Positions 25,909-35,779 of a DNA stretch of 64,000 bases are shown here, in pieces. The stretch comes from Chitinophagaceae bacterium. Its GTDB lineage: Bacteria > Bacteroidota > Bacteroidia > Chitinophagales > Chitinophagaceae. How positions within the stretch are numbered: the first letter of the stretch is position 1; each line of letters begins with the position of its first letter. The notes beneath the pieces are model-generated. The model did no database searches. It had not been told where the DNA came from and worked only from the letters and a program-made list of their open reading frames with translations. Where the stretch lies: the NCBI GenBank assembly GCA_016786845.1, contig JAEUVB010000002.1, forward strand, positions 1-64,000, written 5' to 3'. A program made the position numbers and the translations under genes.

Positions 25909-27815
25909 CGGGGTAAAATTAAGTCACCCGACGCATTGAGCAATAATTGTTTTTCGTCGAGAAGAATGCGAATGGTTTTCAATATTTTCTCTTTATCGTG
26001 CTGTGTGTAGGTTTTACAAAATTTTCGGATATTGAGTTCCGGAGTATGACTTAGCTCTAGGGTTATGAGCGACTTCACTTCGGCATAATCATCCGTGGTG
26101 TTTTTGGAACGTTTTTGTTTCAGGCAAATATCACAGCAACCACAATCCGTGTTAATGGTTTCACCAAAGTAAGCGACTAAGCTACGGAATCGACAATGCT
26201 TGGTATTTTGATAATATTGGATCATGAAATTAATTCGTTCCGAATAACGAATTTTCAGGGTTTCAAATAGGGCTCGGTCTATACGAAGATCTTGTTTGGT
26301 ATATCGGTCATGCAAGAAATAGAGTTGAGGCTGTTCCGGTGGTTTTTGATAGTCAATCAAATGGTGTGCATGAAGATGATTCAGGATATGCACAATATAA
26401 TCTGCACTCACGCCTGCATTTTGAGCCATATTGAATTCACTGATGGCAACATAATGGTTCCATATACCACCATACATCCGAAGTAGAAGTTTCATCACTT
26501 CATCCAAATCGGGGTGATTCTGTTCAAGGTCTTCCAACACAGATTTTTCTGTAGTAATATTCACCCGAGATGGCACAAAAAGAAAATCATTGAGCCGCCA
26601 ATGTTGGTTTTGTTCCAATAGTTTGATACAACTAATGACCTCTATACTGTTATATTTAAATTGATTGCAGAAATGCAATAAATCAAAATCATAAACTGTT
26701 TGATAGCCATTTCCAAGAGGTACCTGCAAGTAGTAGCAAATACTTTCATAGATATCCCGGACTTTTTTTTCATCCGGAAAACGAAGGCTTATCCCTTCTT
26801 TGAGATCAGTTAAGTCTTTCGGTTGCAGTAATGTAACAGCGTAAGATTTATGAGAATCTCTGCCCGCCCTGCCTGCTTCTTGATAATAACCTTCAGGGGT
26901 GTCCGGCACATCATAATGGATTACACATCGTACATCCGGTTTGTCGATACCCATACCAAAAGCATTGGTGCAGACTATCACTTTGTTTTCATTTTTGATC
27001 CAAGCTTCTTGTTTTTTGTTGCGCTGAATTTGGGTCAATCCGGCATGATAGTAATCGGCACTGACACCGGCAGCAATCAGGGCTTCAGCCAAATCACGTG
27101 TTCGTTTACGGCTGCGGCAATAAACGATGGCACTGCCATTTACTTTATTGAGAATATCCGTTGTTTGAAGAATTTTATTTTCAGATACACGAACAGAGAA
27201 AGAAAGATTAGGTCGAAAGAAGGTAGAGAAGAAAGTTTGGTGCCCGGTTAATTTCAGTTTTTCGATAATGTCATTTTGCACAGCCGGTGTTGCACTCGCC
27301 GTGAGCGCAAGCATTGGAACACCGGGTAATAGGGTTCTGAGCTCGACAATATTGAGATAGGCAGGTCGAAAATCATAACCCCATTGAGAGATACAATGGG
27401 CTTCGTCCACTACAATCAGATCAACCTGCATATCTTCAAACCATTCTTTAAAAAGCTTGCTATGTATCCTTTCCGGAGAAATGAATAGAAATTTGAATTC
27501 ATTGTTACTAAAGGACCTGAATGCATCAATAACCTCATGTTGTTTCATTCCACTATGAATCATTGTGGCGAGAATACTTTTATCCCTGAGATTTTGGACC
27601 TGATCTTTCATCAGGGCAATAAGTGGAGAAATGACAATACAGTTGCCTTTGAATATCATGGCAGGGACCTGATAACAAATCGATTTGCCTCCACCGGTAG
27701 GTAGTAAAGCAAGTGTATCTTTTCCGGCGAGTACATGGTTAATGATCTCCTCTTGTAAAGGTCGAAATGCCTCATAGTGCCAATACTGTTTTAATATAGA
27801 AAGGGATTCATTCAA
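25905..27815 (-). CDS. recQ: ATP-dependent DNA helicase RecQ
   Basis: 636 residues. A 3'-5' superfamily 2 helicase for recombination and repair. Walker A: LLPTGGGKSICYQVPA; Walker B: VVDEAHCISQWGYDFRPAY. The helicase C motif is AFGMGIDKPDVR and YYQEAGRAGRD. A zinc-binding site is formed by HCRFRSLVAYF and CGCCDIC. No clear HRDC domain follows the winged-helix part. The start is TTG at 27815, the only start codon downstream of an in-frame stop; it gives the expected LKQYWHYEAFRPLQ opening. It overlaps the next gene by 4 bases. Confidence 0.95.
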   Translation of the reverse strand: MNESLSILKQYWHYEAFRPLQEEIINHVLAGKDTLALLPTGGGKSICYQVPAMIFKGNCIVISPLIALMKDQVQNLRDKSILATMIHSGMKQHEVIDAFRSFSNNEFKFLFISPERIHSKLFKEWFEDMQVDLIVVDEAHCISQWGYDFRPAYLNIVELRTLLPGVPMLALTASATPAVQNDIIEKLKLTGHQTFFSTFFRPNLSFSVRVSENKILQTTDILNKVNGSAIVYCRSRKRTRDLAEALIAAGVSADYYHAGLTQIQRNKKQEAWIKNENKVIVCTNAFGMGIDKPDVRCVIHYDVPDTPEGYYQEAGRAGRDSHKSYAVTLLQPKDLTDLKEGISLRFPDEKKVRDIYESICYYLQVPLGNGYQTVYDFDLLHFCNQFKYNSIEVISCIKLLEQNQHWRLNDFLFVPSRVNITTEKSVLEDLEQNHPDLDEVMKLLLRMYGGIWNHYVAISEFNMAQNAGVSADYIVHILNHLHAHHLIDYQKPPEQPQLYFLHDRYTKQDLRIDRALFETLKIRYSERINFMIQYYQNTKHCRFRSLVAYFGETINTDCGCCDICLKQKRSKNTTDDYAEVKSLITLELSHTPELNIRKFCKTYTQHDKEKILKTIRILLDEKQLLLNASGDLILPR

Positions 27816-27870
27816 ATCGCATCACTTGAATCAACAATATTACGAGATCAGAAGTTCCAATCGATTCATT

Positions 27871-29253
27871 CTAATGGTAAATCTTATAGCGCGTTTTCAG
27901 TCCCTGAATTTCAACCATATAGATACCATTGGCTAAGCCTCTTAAATCTAACAAATTTTCCGTTTTGTTTAAGGTAAATGAGGCTGCCACTCTTCCCGTA
28001 GCATCATACACACTTAATTTCCGATTGAGTAAACCACGTGGAATTTTCACCGTAAGAATCTGATTGAACGGATTCGGATAGATACTCACATTCGCATCAT
28101 CGATTGTTTCATTCATGCCGGAAACCACAACCGATTTGCAAATCGAAGTATCCGTACATCCATTTTGTGTAACAATGACCGCATAATCTCCGGATTGCGT
28201 GGCGGTATAAGTTTGAGATATTGCACCCGGAATGGTCGTGTTGGTACTGCAGTTGTACCACTGATAATTGGCGCCTGTAGCTAATGCCGTCAGTGTATTT
28301 CCGTTTTGGTTGATGCCCACAAAGACTGAATTGATGGTGAGATTCAGGGTGAGCAAGCTATCACAGCCGGCAATACTTTGCAAGGTATCGTAATAGACGC
28401 CGCTGGCATTCAGTTTACTTCCATTAAACCAAAAAGTGTCGCATGCAGACTGAGAAATTGAATTCGTGATTGCCGCAGGATTGGTGATGGTGACGGATTG
28501 TGTAATCGTATTTGATGCGGCGTCTGTGACGACTACGGTATAAGTACCCGGACAAAGATTGTTGTACAACGCATTGCCCGGTCCGGATATCCATTGATAG
28601 CTGTAAGGCGATTGTCCACCTCCTGCTGTAGCTGTAGCTGAAGCGTTGCAATCATTGTGGCAAACAGGTTGCGACGCACTAATGGATACAGTGAGTGGAA
28701 GGGTAGGGCTGGCGCAACATGTTCCACCATTGGATATGGTTTGAGTGCCACTCCAGCAATTATATTGTACTAAATGTGAACGCAGAATACTTCCAGGGAA
28801 TACACCGGCAAAATAAGCTTCGATCTGATCGATAGTATTACAACCTCCTTGTGAAGTGGTTGTACTACAACTATAGCCGCAAATGATGGAACCATAACCA
28901 TTGGTATTCGACAAAGGTGAAGTGGGAGCAAAGAGTATGCTGGTGGTAGCTCCGGTTGGAGCACCATTAATACTTGTAGTCGTCACCGAAGGTGAGCAAT
29001 TATTATTATTACTATTATATCCGGCATAGTTGACGGCCACTACATTGTTTACATAGGCCCCGCTCAGATTCACCTGTACAGCTTCATAAGTCACAATGCC
29101 AATTTTTAAATTCGGAATATTTACATCTACATCAATATTCAGGGTGCCGCCATCGTAATTGGTAAAAAGAACCAAGTCACCATTGGCGTTACAAATAATT
29201 TGAGCCCGTGAGAATATGGGTGTTAACAGGAGTAACAATAGCATTTTTTTCAT
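27871..29253 (-). CDS. T9SS-sorted protein with SprB repeat
   Basis: 460 residues. A signal peptide (MKKMLLLLLLTPIFSRAQ) is followed by a beta-rich part, then a SprB-type repeat at about 190-265: PVCHNDCNASATATAGGGQS ... GTYTVVVTDAAS. Another Ig-like or PKD-like unit contains GANYQWYNCSTNTTI. The type A T9SS sorting domain is SIYPNPFNQILTVK ... SVYDATGRVAASF ... GLANGIYMVEI. SprB is the mobile gliding adhesin of flavobacteria; this smaller protein shares only the repeat. Role unknown. Confidence 0.85.
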   Translation of the reverse strand: MKKMLLLLLLTPIFSRAQIICNANGDLVLFTNYDGGTLNIDVDVNIPNLKIGIVTYEAVQVNLSGAYVNNVVAVNYAGYNSNNNNCSPSVTTTSINGAPTGATTSILFAPTSPLSNTNGYGSIICGYSCSTTTSQGGCNTIDQIEAYFAGVFPGSILRSHLVQYNCWSGTQTISNGGTCCASPTLPLTVSISASQPVCHNDCNASATATAGGGQSPYSYQWISGPGNALYNNLCPGTYTVVVTDAASNTITQSVTITNPAAITNSISQSACDTFWFNGSKLNASGVYYDTLQSIAGCDSLLTLNLTINSVFVGINQNGNTLTALATGANYQWYNCSTNTTIPGAISQTYTATQSGDYAVIVTQNGCTDTSICKSVVVSGMNETIDDANVSIYPNPFNQILTVKIPRGLLNRKLSVYDATGRVAASFTLNKTENLLDLRGLANGIYMVEIQGLKTRYKIYH

Positions 29254-29632
29254 GGTTCATTTTTTATGGTCGCGTACAAATCTACAAAAATATATGCCAG
29301 GTATTCAATGGTAGTTCTGCTCACTGATTAATACATTGATAATGGAGGTGATGAATTTGGTACTATCCTCTAACATTTGTGCCTTTACTCTAAAATCCAG
29401 TTTTTTTTTTGAAGGTCATTATATCTAGACATATCACGACAAAATTCCTGTGAGATAAAAACAGGGCCAATGATCATTAAATTCTGTGCACACTCCGGCA
29501 TCATAAATTTTAATTTAATCTTGATTTAGGTGAGTTTAATTTATAAGTCCTTGCTCCAAATGATGTCTATCACCACAAACTCAACTTTGCTTTCCAGGGT
29601 CTTCCAAATATTAAAAACGAAGAAACACATTC
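29254..29632. other. Intergenic region of 379 bp
   Basis: It holds the -7 box TAGATTTG on the minus strand (29277-29284, 23 nt before the T9SS gene start at 29253) and a T-run at 29400-29410. I see no gene, tRNA or strong hairpin in the rest. Confidence 0.5.
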
Positions 29633-31180
29633 CTATACATTGCCCCAATTTTCTCTGTCCAAACTCCTATACTGTATAGCCTCAGCTAAATGCTCAGTTT
29701 TGATCTCAGCACTTCCCTCCAAATCCGCAATGGTTCGAGAAACCTTTAATATCCGGTCATAAGCCCGAGCAGAAAGGTTGAGTCTTTGCATAGCCATCTT
29801 GAGCAAATTGTGACCTGCAGGGCTAAGTTCACATATTTCTGGTAATTGTTTGCTGCTGATTTGTGCATTGGCATAAATGCCTTCCTGTTCAGCGTAGCGC
29901 TCGGCTTGTATGGCTCTGGCTTTGAGTACCCGTTCGCGAATATTTTCACTTTGTTCTTGCTTGCGACTGTTTTGTGAGGTCAGTTCTTCGAAAGGGACAG
30001 GTGTTACTTCTACATGTAAATCAATTCGATCCAGTAAAGGACCGGATATTTTATTCAGGTACTTTTGTACGGCTCCGGGAGGGCAGGTACAGTCTTTGCT
30101 AGGATGATTAAAATAACCACAGGGACAGGGATTCATCGAAGCTACCAGCATAAAATTGGCCGGAAAGTCAATACTCATTTTGGCTCTTGATATCGTGACA
30201 CGACGCTCTTCCATGGGTTGCCGCATCACCTCCAAAACGGTGCGTTTAAACTCGGGTAGTTCATCTAGGAATAGAACCCCATTATGGGCCAGCGAAATTT
30301 CACCGGGCTGTGGATTGCCCCCACCGCCCACAAGCGCCACATCACTCACCGTATGATGTGGAGATCGAAAGGGTCGTTTCGAAACCAAGGTGGCATTTTC
30401 AGGTAACTTACCTGCGACGGAATGAATCTTCGTAGTCTCCAGTGCCTCCAGTAAACTCAAGGGAGGAAGGATAGATGGAAGTCGTTTAGCCAGCATGGTC
30501 TTGCCGGCTCCCGGAGGGCCAATCAGGATCACATTATGACCTCCTGCTGCTGCAATCTCCAGCGCTCGTTTGATATTCTCCTGTCCTTTTACATCAGAAA
30601 AATCTATTCCGAAATCATATTGTGCATGGAAAAATTCATCCCGGGTATCTATCTGAACCGGCTCAATTTGCTTGTATCCATTCAGAAAATCAATCAACTC
30701 ATTGATATGAGAAATCCCATATACATTGAGGTTATTCACCATGCCGGCTTCACGTGCATTTTGTTTGGGCACGAAGAGTGCATCGAACCCTTCTTTACGC
30801 GCTTGAATGGCAATAGGCAAGGCACCTTTGATCGGCAATATAGCCCCGTCCAGTGACAACTCACCCATAATTACATATCGATGTAGTTTGTCCTTGTTCA
30901 CCTGTTCTGTTGCCGCTAAAATACCAATCGCTATTGGCAAATCAAATGCACTTCCGGATTTACGAATATCTGCGGGAGAGAGATTCACCACAACCTTGAT
31001 TCGGGGGAACCGGTAATGATTATTTTTAATTGCACTTTCAACACGGTGCTGACTTTCTTTTACCGCATTATCGGGGAGTCCCACCACAAAAAACTTTTGA
31101 CCATCCAGCACATCCACCTCAGTGGTAATGGTAATCGCCTCGACCCCATATACTGCACTGGCGAATAATTTCACCATCAT
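29633..31180 (-). CDS. YifB/ComM family Mg-chelatase-like AAA ATPase
   Basis: 515 residues, the family length. An N-terminal Lon-like fold (FASAVYGVEAITITTEVDVL; VVNLSPADIRKSGSAFDLPI) is followed by the AAA part with Walker A LIGPPGAGKTMLAKRLPS, Walker B VLFLDELPEF and the Cys-rich CPCGYFNHPSKDCTC. The ComM branch drives branch migration of integrated DNA during natural transformation; whether that applies here is inference. ATG at 31180 or 31177. Confidence 0.95.
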   Translation of the reverse strand: MMVKLFASAVYGVEAITITTEVDVLDGQKFFVVGLPDNAVKESQHRVESAIKNNHYRFPRIKVVVNLSPADIRKSGSAFDLPIAIGILAATEQVNKDKLHRYVIMGELSLDGAILPIKGALPIAIQARKEGFDALFVPKQNAREAGMVNNLNVYGISHINELIDFLNGYKQIEPVQIDTRDEFFHAQYDFGIDFSDVKGQENIKRALEIAAAGGHNVILIGPPGAGKTMLAKRLPSILPPLSLLEALETTKIHSVAGKLPENATLVSKRPFRSPHHTVSDVALVGGGGNPQPGEISLAHNGVLFLDELPEFKRTVLEVMRQPMEERRVTISRAKMSIDFPANFMLVASMNPCPCGYFNHPSKDCTCPPGAVQKYLNKISGPLLDRIDLHVEVTPVPFEELTSQNSRKQEQSENIRERVLKARAIQAERYAEQEGIYANAQISSKQLPEICELSPAGHNLLKMAMQRLNLSARAYDRILKVSRTIADLEGSAEIKTEHLAEAIQYRSLDRENWGNV

Positions 31181-31368
31181 ACACTTAACATTGTAGGTTA
31201 TAAACTATAAAAGTAAAACGAATCTATCGAACAGAAAAAAAATCCCGGAAATATCCATCAGGATTCAAAAATTATTTAAACCCTAAAGGTTCGCTCAAAT
31301 ATGGCTTCTATTCGTTAAGCTACTATTCCTTATTGAATTGTTGTATTACCTTGCAGTCATTAGGCAAT

Positions 31369-32262
31369 ATGAAACCTTATTTACAATATATTGTCGCAGT
31401 ATTTTTATTCGGTATGTGCTTCGATCAGGCTGCGGCACAGACTTTAACTCTATTTGCTATTCCACCACCACATAAAGTGGATTGGTCATCACCCCATTTA
31501 TTGTTGCGGTCAATGGGACGAAATTTTTTCTCTCATAAAATTTCAGGATGCCGTTTGCGTCGTCCATTAGGTCATGTCGTTGTGATGCTCGAAAAAGATG
31601 GAGATACTTTACTTACAGGCATGGTGGCAGATCGCCAAAAGGATTTGGTTAATGCCGTTGTCTTTGAAAAGTATGGTTTAGGCGTATTGCTGAAAATGTT
31701 TAACGGTCATCTCGAACAAGAGCAACAATTGAAAAGGGAATTGGCCCGAAGAACGCAAACCGGAAAAGTGGCCTTTATCACTTACCATATCAATGATTCG
31801 TCTTACCATTATTTACGAACATACGTCGATTCATTTCAGCGTTTAGGTTATGATAGAAGATACAATGGAAATAATACACCGCGTATGGGAGGAGGGAGCG
31901 GATGTTCTTCATTTGGTATGAGTTTTCTCGAACTCATTGGTGAGTTGAAACCTGAATTTACCAAGGCCTGCACCAGCTCAGTAGCCATACCTACTGCCCT
32001 CATTGGAGGTGAGGACCGCGATCGGAAAGTGGGATTAGTGAAGGTGTTTTTTTCTTTCCGTTGGGCAAAGGCCAAACAAGCTTATACTCGAGTGACGTTG
32101 TATGATCCGAATTTGATCTATGCCTGGATACAAAAAACATATGAAGATGAAAAATCTCATCCAACCGGTTTGATCAGTTTGTTGAGTATTGAGAAGGCAA
32201 AAGGAATCCGCATAGAATGTGAACAAAGCAGTAAACCGGCCATACCGATGTTTTTGAAATAG
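31369..32262 (+). CDS. Secreted protein of unknown function; possible permuted papain-like fold
   Basis: 297 residues. A signal peptide (MKPYLQYIVAVFLFGMCFDQAAA) lies at the start. Later, LRRPLGHVVVMLEKDGD holds a His, and MGGGSGCSSFGMSFLELIGE holds a Cys near a small-residue patch. A His-before-Cys order is typical of permuted NlpC/P60 or LRAT-like hydrolases, but the overall similarity is weak and no third catalytic residue is assigned. Otherwise basic and unremarkable. TACCTTG at 31347-31353 is a near -7 box. It converges on the AlgX-like gene with 4 bases between stops. Confidence 0.65.
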   Translation: MKPYLQYIVAVFLFGMCFDQAAAQTLTLFAIPPPHKVDWSSPHLLLRSMGRNFFSHKISGCRLRRPLGHVVVMLEKDGDTLLTGMVADRQKDLVNAVVFEKYGLGVLLKMFNGHLEQEQQLKRELARRTQTGKVAFITYHINDSSYHYLRTYVDSFQRLGYDRRYNGNNTPRMGGGSGCSSFGMSFLELIGELKPEFTKACTSSVAIPTALIGGEDRDRKVGLVKVFFSFRWAKAKQAYTRVTLYDPNLIYAWIQKTYEDEKSHPTGLISLLSIEKAKGIRIECEQSSKPAIPMFLK

Positions 32263-32266
32263 TCTA

Positions 32267-33301
32267 CTATCGTTTATTACACTCTCTTATTAAAATTTCA
32301 TTCACCTTTCGCAGCCAACAATTGATACCAGTCGTATTCCAATGTGTATCGGCTGTATGAAACACTTTCTCTCCGGGATTTGTCAACTCCGGCAAAATAT
32401 CAATGACCGGCATATTAAGGTTTGGACTCTTTAAAATATCAAAGAGTCTGTTTGTTTTTATATTTGAAAAAGGCTGATATACTCGAGCCTTTTCAGGGAT
32501 AAGGGAAAAATAGACTTCAGAAAATCCCAAAGATTTATAACGTAAATATTCATGATTCAAAAACAAGATTAAACGATCAGCCTCTTCATTTTGAAGCATA
32601 TGATAGGGCGATCGAATCGAAGTGCTGTCAACTGTTTCTCGGAGATAAACCATGTGATGCCTTTCAGAGACATATACCTCATCACCACTATAACCAAATA
32701 GATAATACAACATTGAAGCTTTCATTTCCTTTAAGAACAAGGCAATAGAATTATTACAACTCAGATATTCAATTCGCTCATTGATTTTAGTCGTATTGAA
32801 GATATCCTTATTCGGATTATGTGTGAAGAAATTTTCGATCGAATGGATATAAGCACTTTTTTTTCGTGTATCTTTTTTTAATTCGGATCTGACCCATTCT
32901 CTGAAGTAACGTTCCGTCTTTTCTATGATGAGAATACATTGTTTTGTGGTATCGGGATAAGAATTCCTAGCATCAAATCCATACTGATAAAAGTCAACAG
33001 CAAAATTTTCGGCGTCCATTCGACCCGGCATCGTGTAGCTGTCACCTATCAGATAGAGTGCTTGATTCTTACAATACATTGTCGGTTTGAATTTTTCGAC
33101 GATAGAATCCTTTGCCATCACTTCTTTAAATGATCGCAAAGCGGTATGACCATATAAATCACCATACGTATACACATCTTGAACCAATCCCGAGGATTCC
33201 AACTGATTGAAAAAAGTTTCATTGACTGCCCCAAAATAGAGTGCTCCTGAAACGAATATCAGTACGGACCAAAGGATAATATAGAATATTCTACGGATCA
33301 A
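32267..33301 (-). CDS. AlgX/AlgJ-like SGNH-family protein
   Basis: 344 residues. One N-terminal membrane segment (IFYIILWSVLIFVSGALYF) is followed by a soluble part with YLIGDSYTMPG (block I, GDS) and VFHTADTHWNTTG (block V, DxxHW), the catalytic signature of AlgX/AlgJ-type O-acetyltransferases. Such proteins transfer acetyl groups to exported polysaccharide in the periplasm. I start at TTG 33301, which overlaps the stop of the MBOAT gene (TTGA); an in-frame ATG at 33364 would overlap it by 67 bases. The pair is a classic acylation module. Confidence 0.83.
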   Translation of the reverse strand: MIRRIFYIILWSVLIFVSGALYFGAVNETFFNQLESSGLVQDVYTYGDLYGHTALRSFKEVMAKDSIVEKFKPTMYCKNQALYLIGDSYTMPGRMDAENFAVDFYQYGFDARNSYPDTTKQCILIIEKTERYFREWVRSELKKDTRKKSAYIHSIENFFTHNPNKDIFNTTKINERIEYLSCNNSIALFLKEMKASMLYYLFGYSGDEVYVSERHHMVYLRETVDSTSIRSPYHMLQNEEADRLILFLNHEYLRYKSLGFSEVYFSLIPEKARVYQPFSNIKTNRLFDILKSPNLNMPVIDILPELTNPGEKVFHTADTHWNTTGINCWLRKVNEILIRECNKR

Positions 33302-34686
33302 AATTGAAAGTAAATAAAGAGAGATTCGTTGAAAACACCCAGAAAATAGATCATCAAAGCACAAGTAATCACTTTAAAAGAGAAGTTTCGGATATCTAAG
33401 AATTTAGTCAATCGGTATTTTTCCATAAGTCCCAGGCCAATGATCAGCATAAGTCCAAAACCCATTTGTGCAAAGGGGATCAGATATGGATGAAGTTCAC
33501 CCGTTTGAAAAGTCAATAGATGGATGACCATTCCCCATGCATCTTTGGGTGTTTCCGTCCGAAAAAAGATCCACGTAAAAGAAACGAAGATAAAATTGAA
33601 AAGTACAGACCAATTTTGATGACCCCTCCAAACTAAGCCATTTTTTCTAAGGATGTGCTGTGTCACCATCATAACGCCATGGAACATGCCCCAAAGGATA
33701 AAGTTCCAACTCGATCCATGCCATAATCCGCTCAGGAAAAATACGAGAAGTATGTTGCCTGTATATCTCATGGAACTTTTACGGTTGCCCCCTAAGGGTA
33801 TATATACATAATCGCGAAACCAAGTAGACAAGGAGATATGCCATCGGGTCCAAAATTCACGAAGCGACTTGGCAAAATACGGCAAATTGAAATTAACCAT
33901 GAGATCATAACCCAACACATTAGCTGCGCCTCGTGCCATATCCGAATAGCCCGAGAAGTCGCAATAGATCTGAATGCTGAAAAACAGAATGGCTAATAGA
34001 ACCGCTAAAAATGAATAAGCTGGATAATGCGCAAAGACTTCATTGGAATAGAGCGCCAGGCGATCCGAGATCACCACCTTTTTTATCATACCCCAACCTA
34101 AAAGCAGAAACCCGCGTTTGATCTGATCCGGTTTAAAGGCTTGTTTCACCCTAAGTTGAGTTAATAAATGTTGTGGGCGCTCAATAGGCCCGGCTACGAG
34201 CTGGGGGAAGAACATGACATACAAAGCAAATACAACGGGATTTCTTTCAGCCCGGATACGTTTGTGATAAAGCTCTATACTATAACTCATCGACTGAAAG
34301 GTATGAAAGGACAACCCGATGGGCAGCATCAAGCTGAGCGTTTCATAATGTGCCCGATTGCCGAAAAAGCCGGAAAGGGTTTGCAGATTTTCGATCCAGA
34401 AATTAAAATACTTAAAGAAAAACAGGATACTCAAATTGGACAGTATGCTGATAATCAAGATTGTTTTCCGCAGGCTTTGCAGATCCACCGCTTGCATCCC
34501 CAATCCGGTAAGATAATCGATCAGTATGGTAGCCAGCAATAGAAAAATATATGCCGGAACCTGAACCGCATAAAAATAACATCCGGCCAACAGCAACCAA
34601 ATCCACCGTGCTTTTAGAGGCAGTGCATAGTAAATGCCCGACACGACAACGAAAAACAATAAAAACTGCAGACTATTAAATAACAT
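33298..34686 (-). CDS. MBOAT family O-acyltransferase (AlgI-like)
   Basis: 462 residues with about ten membrane segments. Conserved features are FVVVSGIYYALPLKARWIWL, IYCDFSGYSDMARGAANVLG (DFSGYSDM), FWTRWHISLSTWFRDYVYIP, and SGLWHGSSWNFILWG with the catalytic His. It moves acyl groups across the membrane for the partner AlgX-like protein immediately downstream. The acceptor glycan is not encoded nearby. Confidence 0.95.
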   Translation of the reverse strand: MLFNSLQFLLFFVVVSGIYYALPLKARWIWLLLAGCYFYAVQVPAYIFLLLATILIDYLTGLGMQAVDLQSLRKTILIISILSNLSILFFFKYFNFWIENLQTLSGFFGNRAHYETLSLMLPIGLSFHTFQSMSYSIELYHKRIRAERNPVVFALYVMFFPQLVAGPIERPQHLLTQLRVKQAFKPDQIKRGFLLLGWGMIKKVVISDRLALYSNEVFAHYPAYSFLAVLLAILFFSIQIYCDFSGYSDMARGAANVLGYDLMVNFNLPYFAKSLREFWTRWHISLSTWFRDYVYIPLGGNRKSSMRYTGNILLVFFLSGLWHGSSWNFILWGMFHGVMMVTQHILRKNGLVWRGHQNWSVLFNFIFVSFTWIFFRTETPKDAWGMVIHLLTFQTGELHPYLIPFAQMGFGLMLIIGLGLMEKYRLTKFLDIRNFSFKVITCALMIYFLGVFNESLFIYFQF

Positions 34687-34774
34687 ATGCTGATGGGCTA
34701 AAAGTAAAAATTATCTTTTAATCTCAGTGTAAATCGTCGGAAAGGGATATATTCACTGTTATAAAATTTACGCG

Positions 34775-35764
34775 ATGCAATACAGAAGAATGGGGAAGAG
34801 CGGTTTGCAGCTCAGTGCGCTTTCATTAGGAAGTTGGGTCACTTTCAGCAAACAAATCAATGATAAAAAGGCTGAGGAGATTATGTCATTGGCCTATGAT
34901 CAAGGGATAAATTTTTTCGATAATGCGGAGATTTATGCATTAGGCCAAAGTGAAGAAATGATGGGTCGTATTCTCAAAAAGAAAAAGTGGGATCGTACCA
35001 GTTACTGTGTCAGTAGTAAAGCATACTTCGGCTGGAGAGGCGAAGCCAATCGTCCTAATCAGACCGGATTAAGTCGTAAGCATCTCACGGAAGCTTGCCA
35101 TGAAGCACTCCGACGTTTACAAGTCGATTATTTGGATTTGTATTATTGCCACCGACCGGACAAGCAAACACCCATTGAAGAAACTGTATTGGCTATGAAC
35201 ACCCTGATCCAACAGGGAAAGATTCTTTATTGGGGTACCAGTGAATGGAGTGGCGTAGAGGTCATGGAAGCGCACAGAGTGGCTGAGCATTATCGAATCA
35301 TAGGTCCTTCGGTAGAACAACCTCAGTATAATCTGTTTGAACGAAATAAAATGGAAAATGAATATCTTGGTGTGTTCAATACTGTGGGAATGGGCACCAC
35401 CATTTTCAGTCCTCTGGCGACCGGGTTATTATCCGGAAAATACAATGACGGAATACCTAAAGATGGTCGTCTGGCCATGAAAGGATTCGACTGGTTGGCC
35501 GACCGCTGGTTAACGCCCGATAAAATTGCTAAAGTAAAGAAGCTCGCTGTGCTTGCGGCTGATATGAAAATAAGTCTGGCTCAACTGAGCATAGCATGGT
35601 GCCTTCGAAATCCTAATGTGAGTTCAGTGATTTTGGGAGCTACAAAAAAAGAACAACTCTTGGATAATTTGAAGTCCCTGGAGGCTGTAGAAAAACTAAC
35701 CCCTGCTGTGTTGGAGAAAATTGAAAAAATCATGGGAAATAAACCCAAACTACCGGCATTCTAA
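34775..35764 (+). CDS. Aldo/keto reductase (Kv-beta-like)
   Basis: 329 residues. The (beta/alpha)8 fold of the Kv-beta / YghZ branch: MQYRRMGKSGLQLSALSLGS, NFFDNAEIYALGQSEEMMGR with the catalytic Asp and Tyr, LDLYYCHRPDKQTPIEETV, and the C-terminal NADPH-binding SSVILGATKKEQLLDNL. It would reduce small carbonyl compounds with NADPH; the substrate is unknown. Single gene, divergent from the MBOAT gene. Confidence 0.92.
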   Translation: MQYRRMGKSGLQLSALSLGSWVTFSKQINDKKAEEIMSLAYDQGINFFDNAEIYALGQSEEMMGRILKKKKWDRTSYCVSSKAYFGWRGEANRPNQTGLSRKHLTEACHEALRRLQVDYLDLYYCHRPDKQTPIEETVLAMNTLIQQGKILYWGTSEWSGVEVMEAHRVAEHYRIIGPSVEQPQYNLFERNKMENEYLGVFNTVGMGTTIFSPLATGLLSGKYNDGIPKDGRLAMKGFDWLADRWLTPDKIAKVKKLAVLAADMKISLAQLSIAWCLRNPNVSSVILGATKKEQLLDNLKSLEAVEKLTPAVLEKIEKIMGNKPKLPAF

Positions 35765-35779
35765 TGGTTCAGAATGCCT

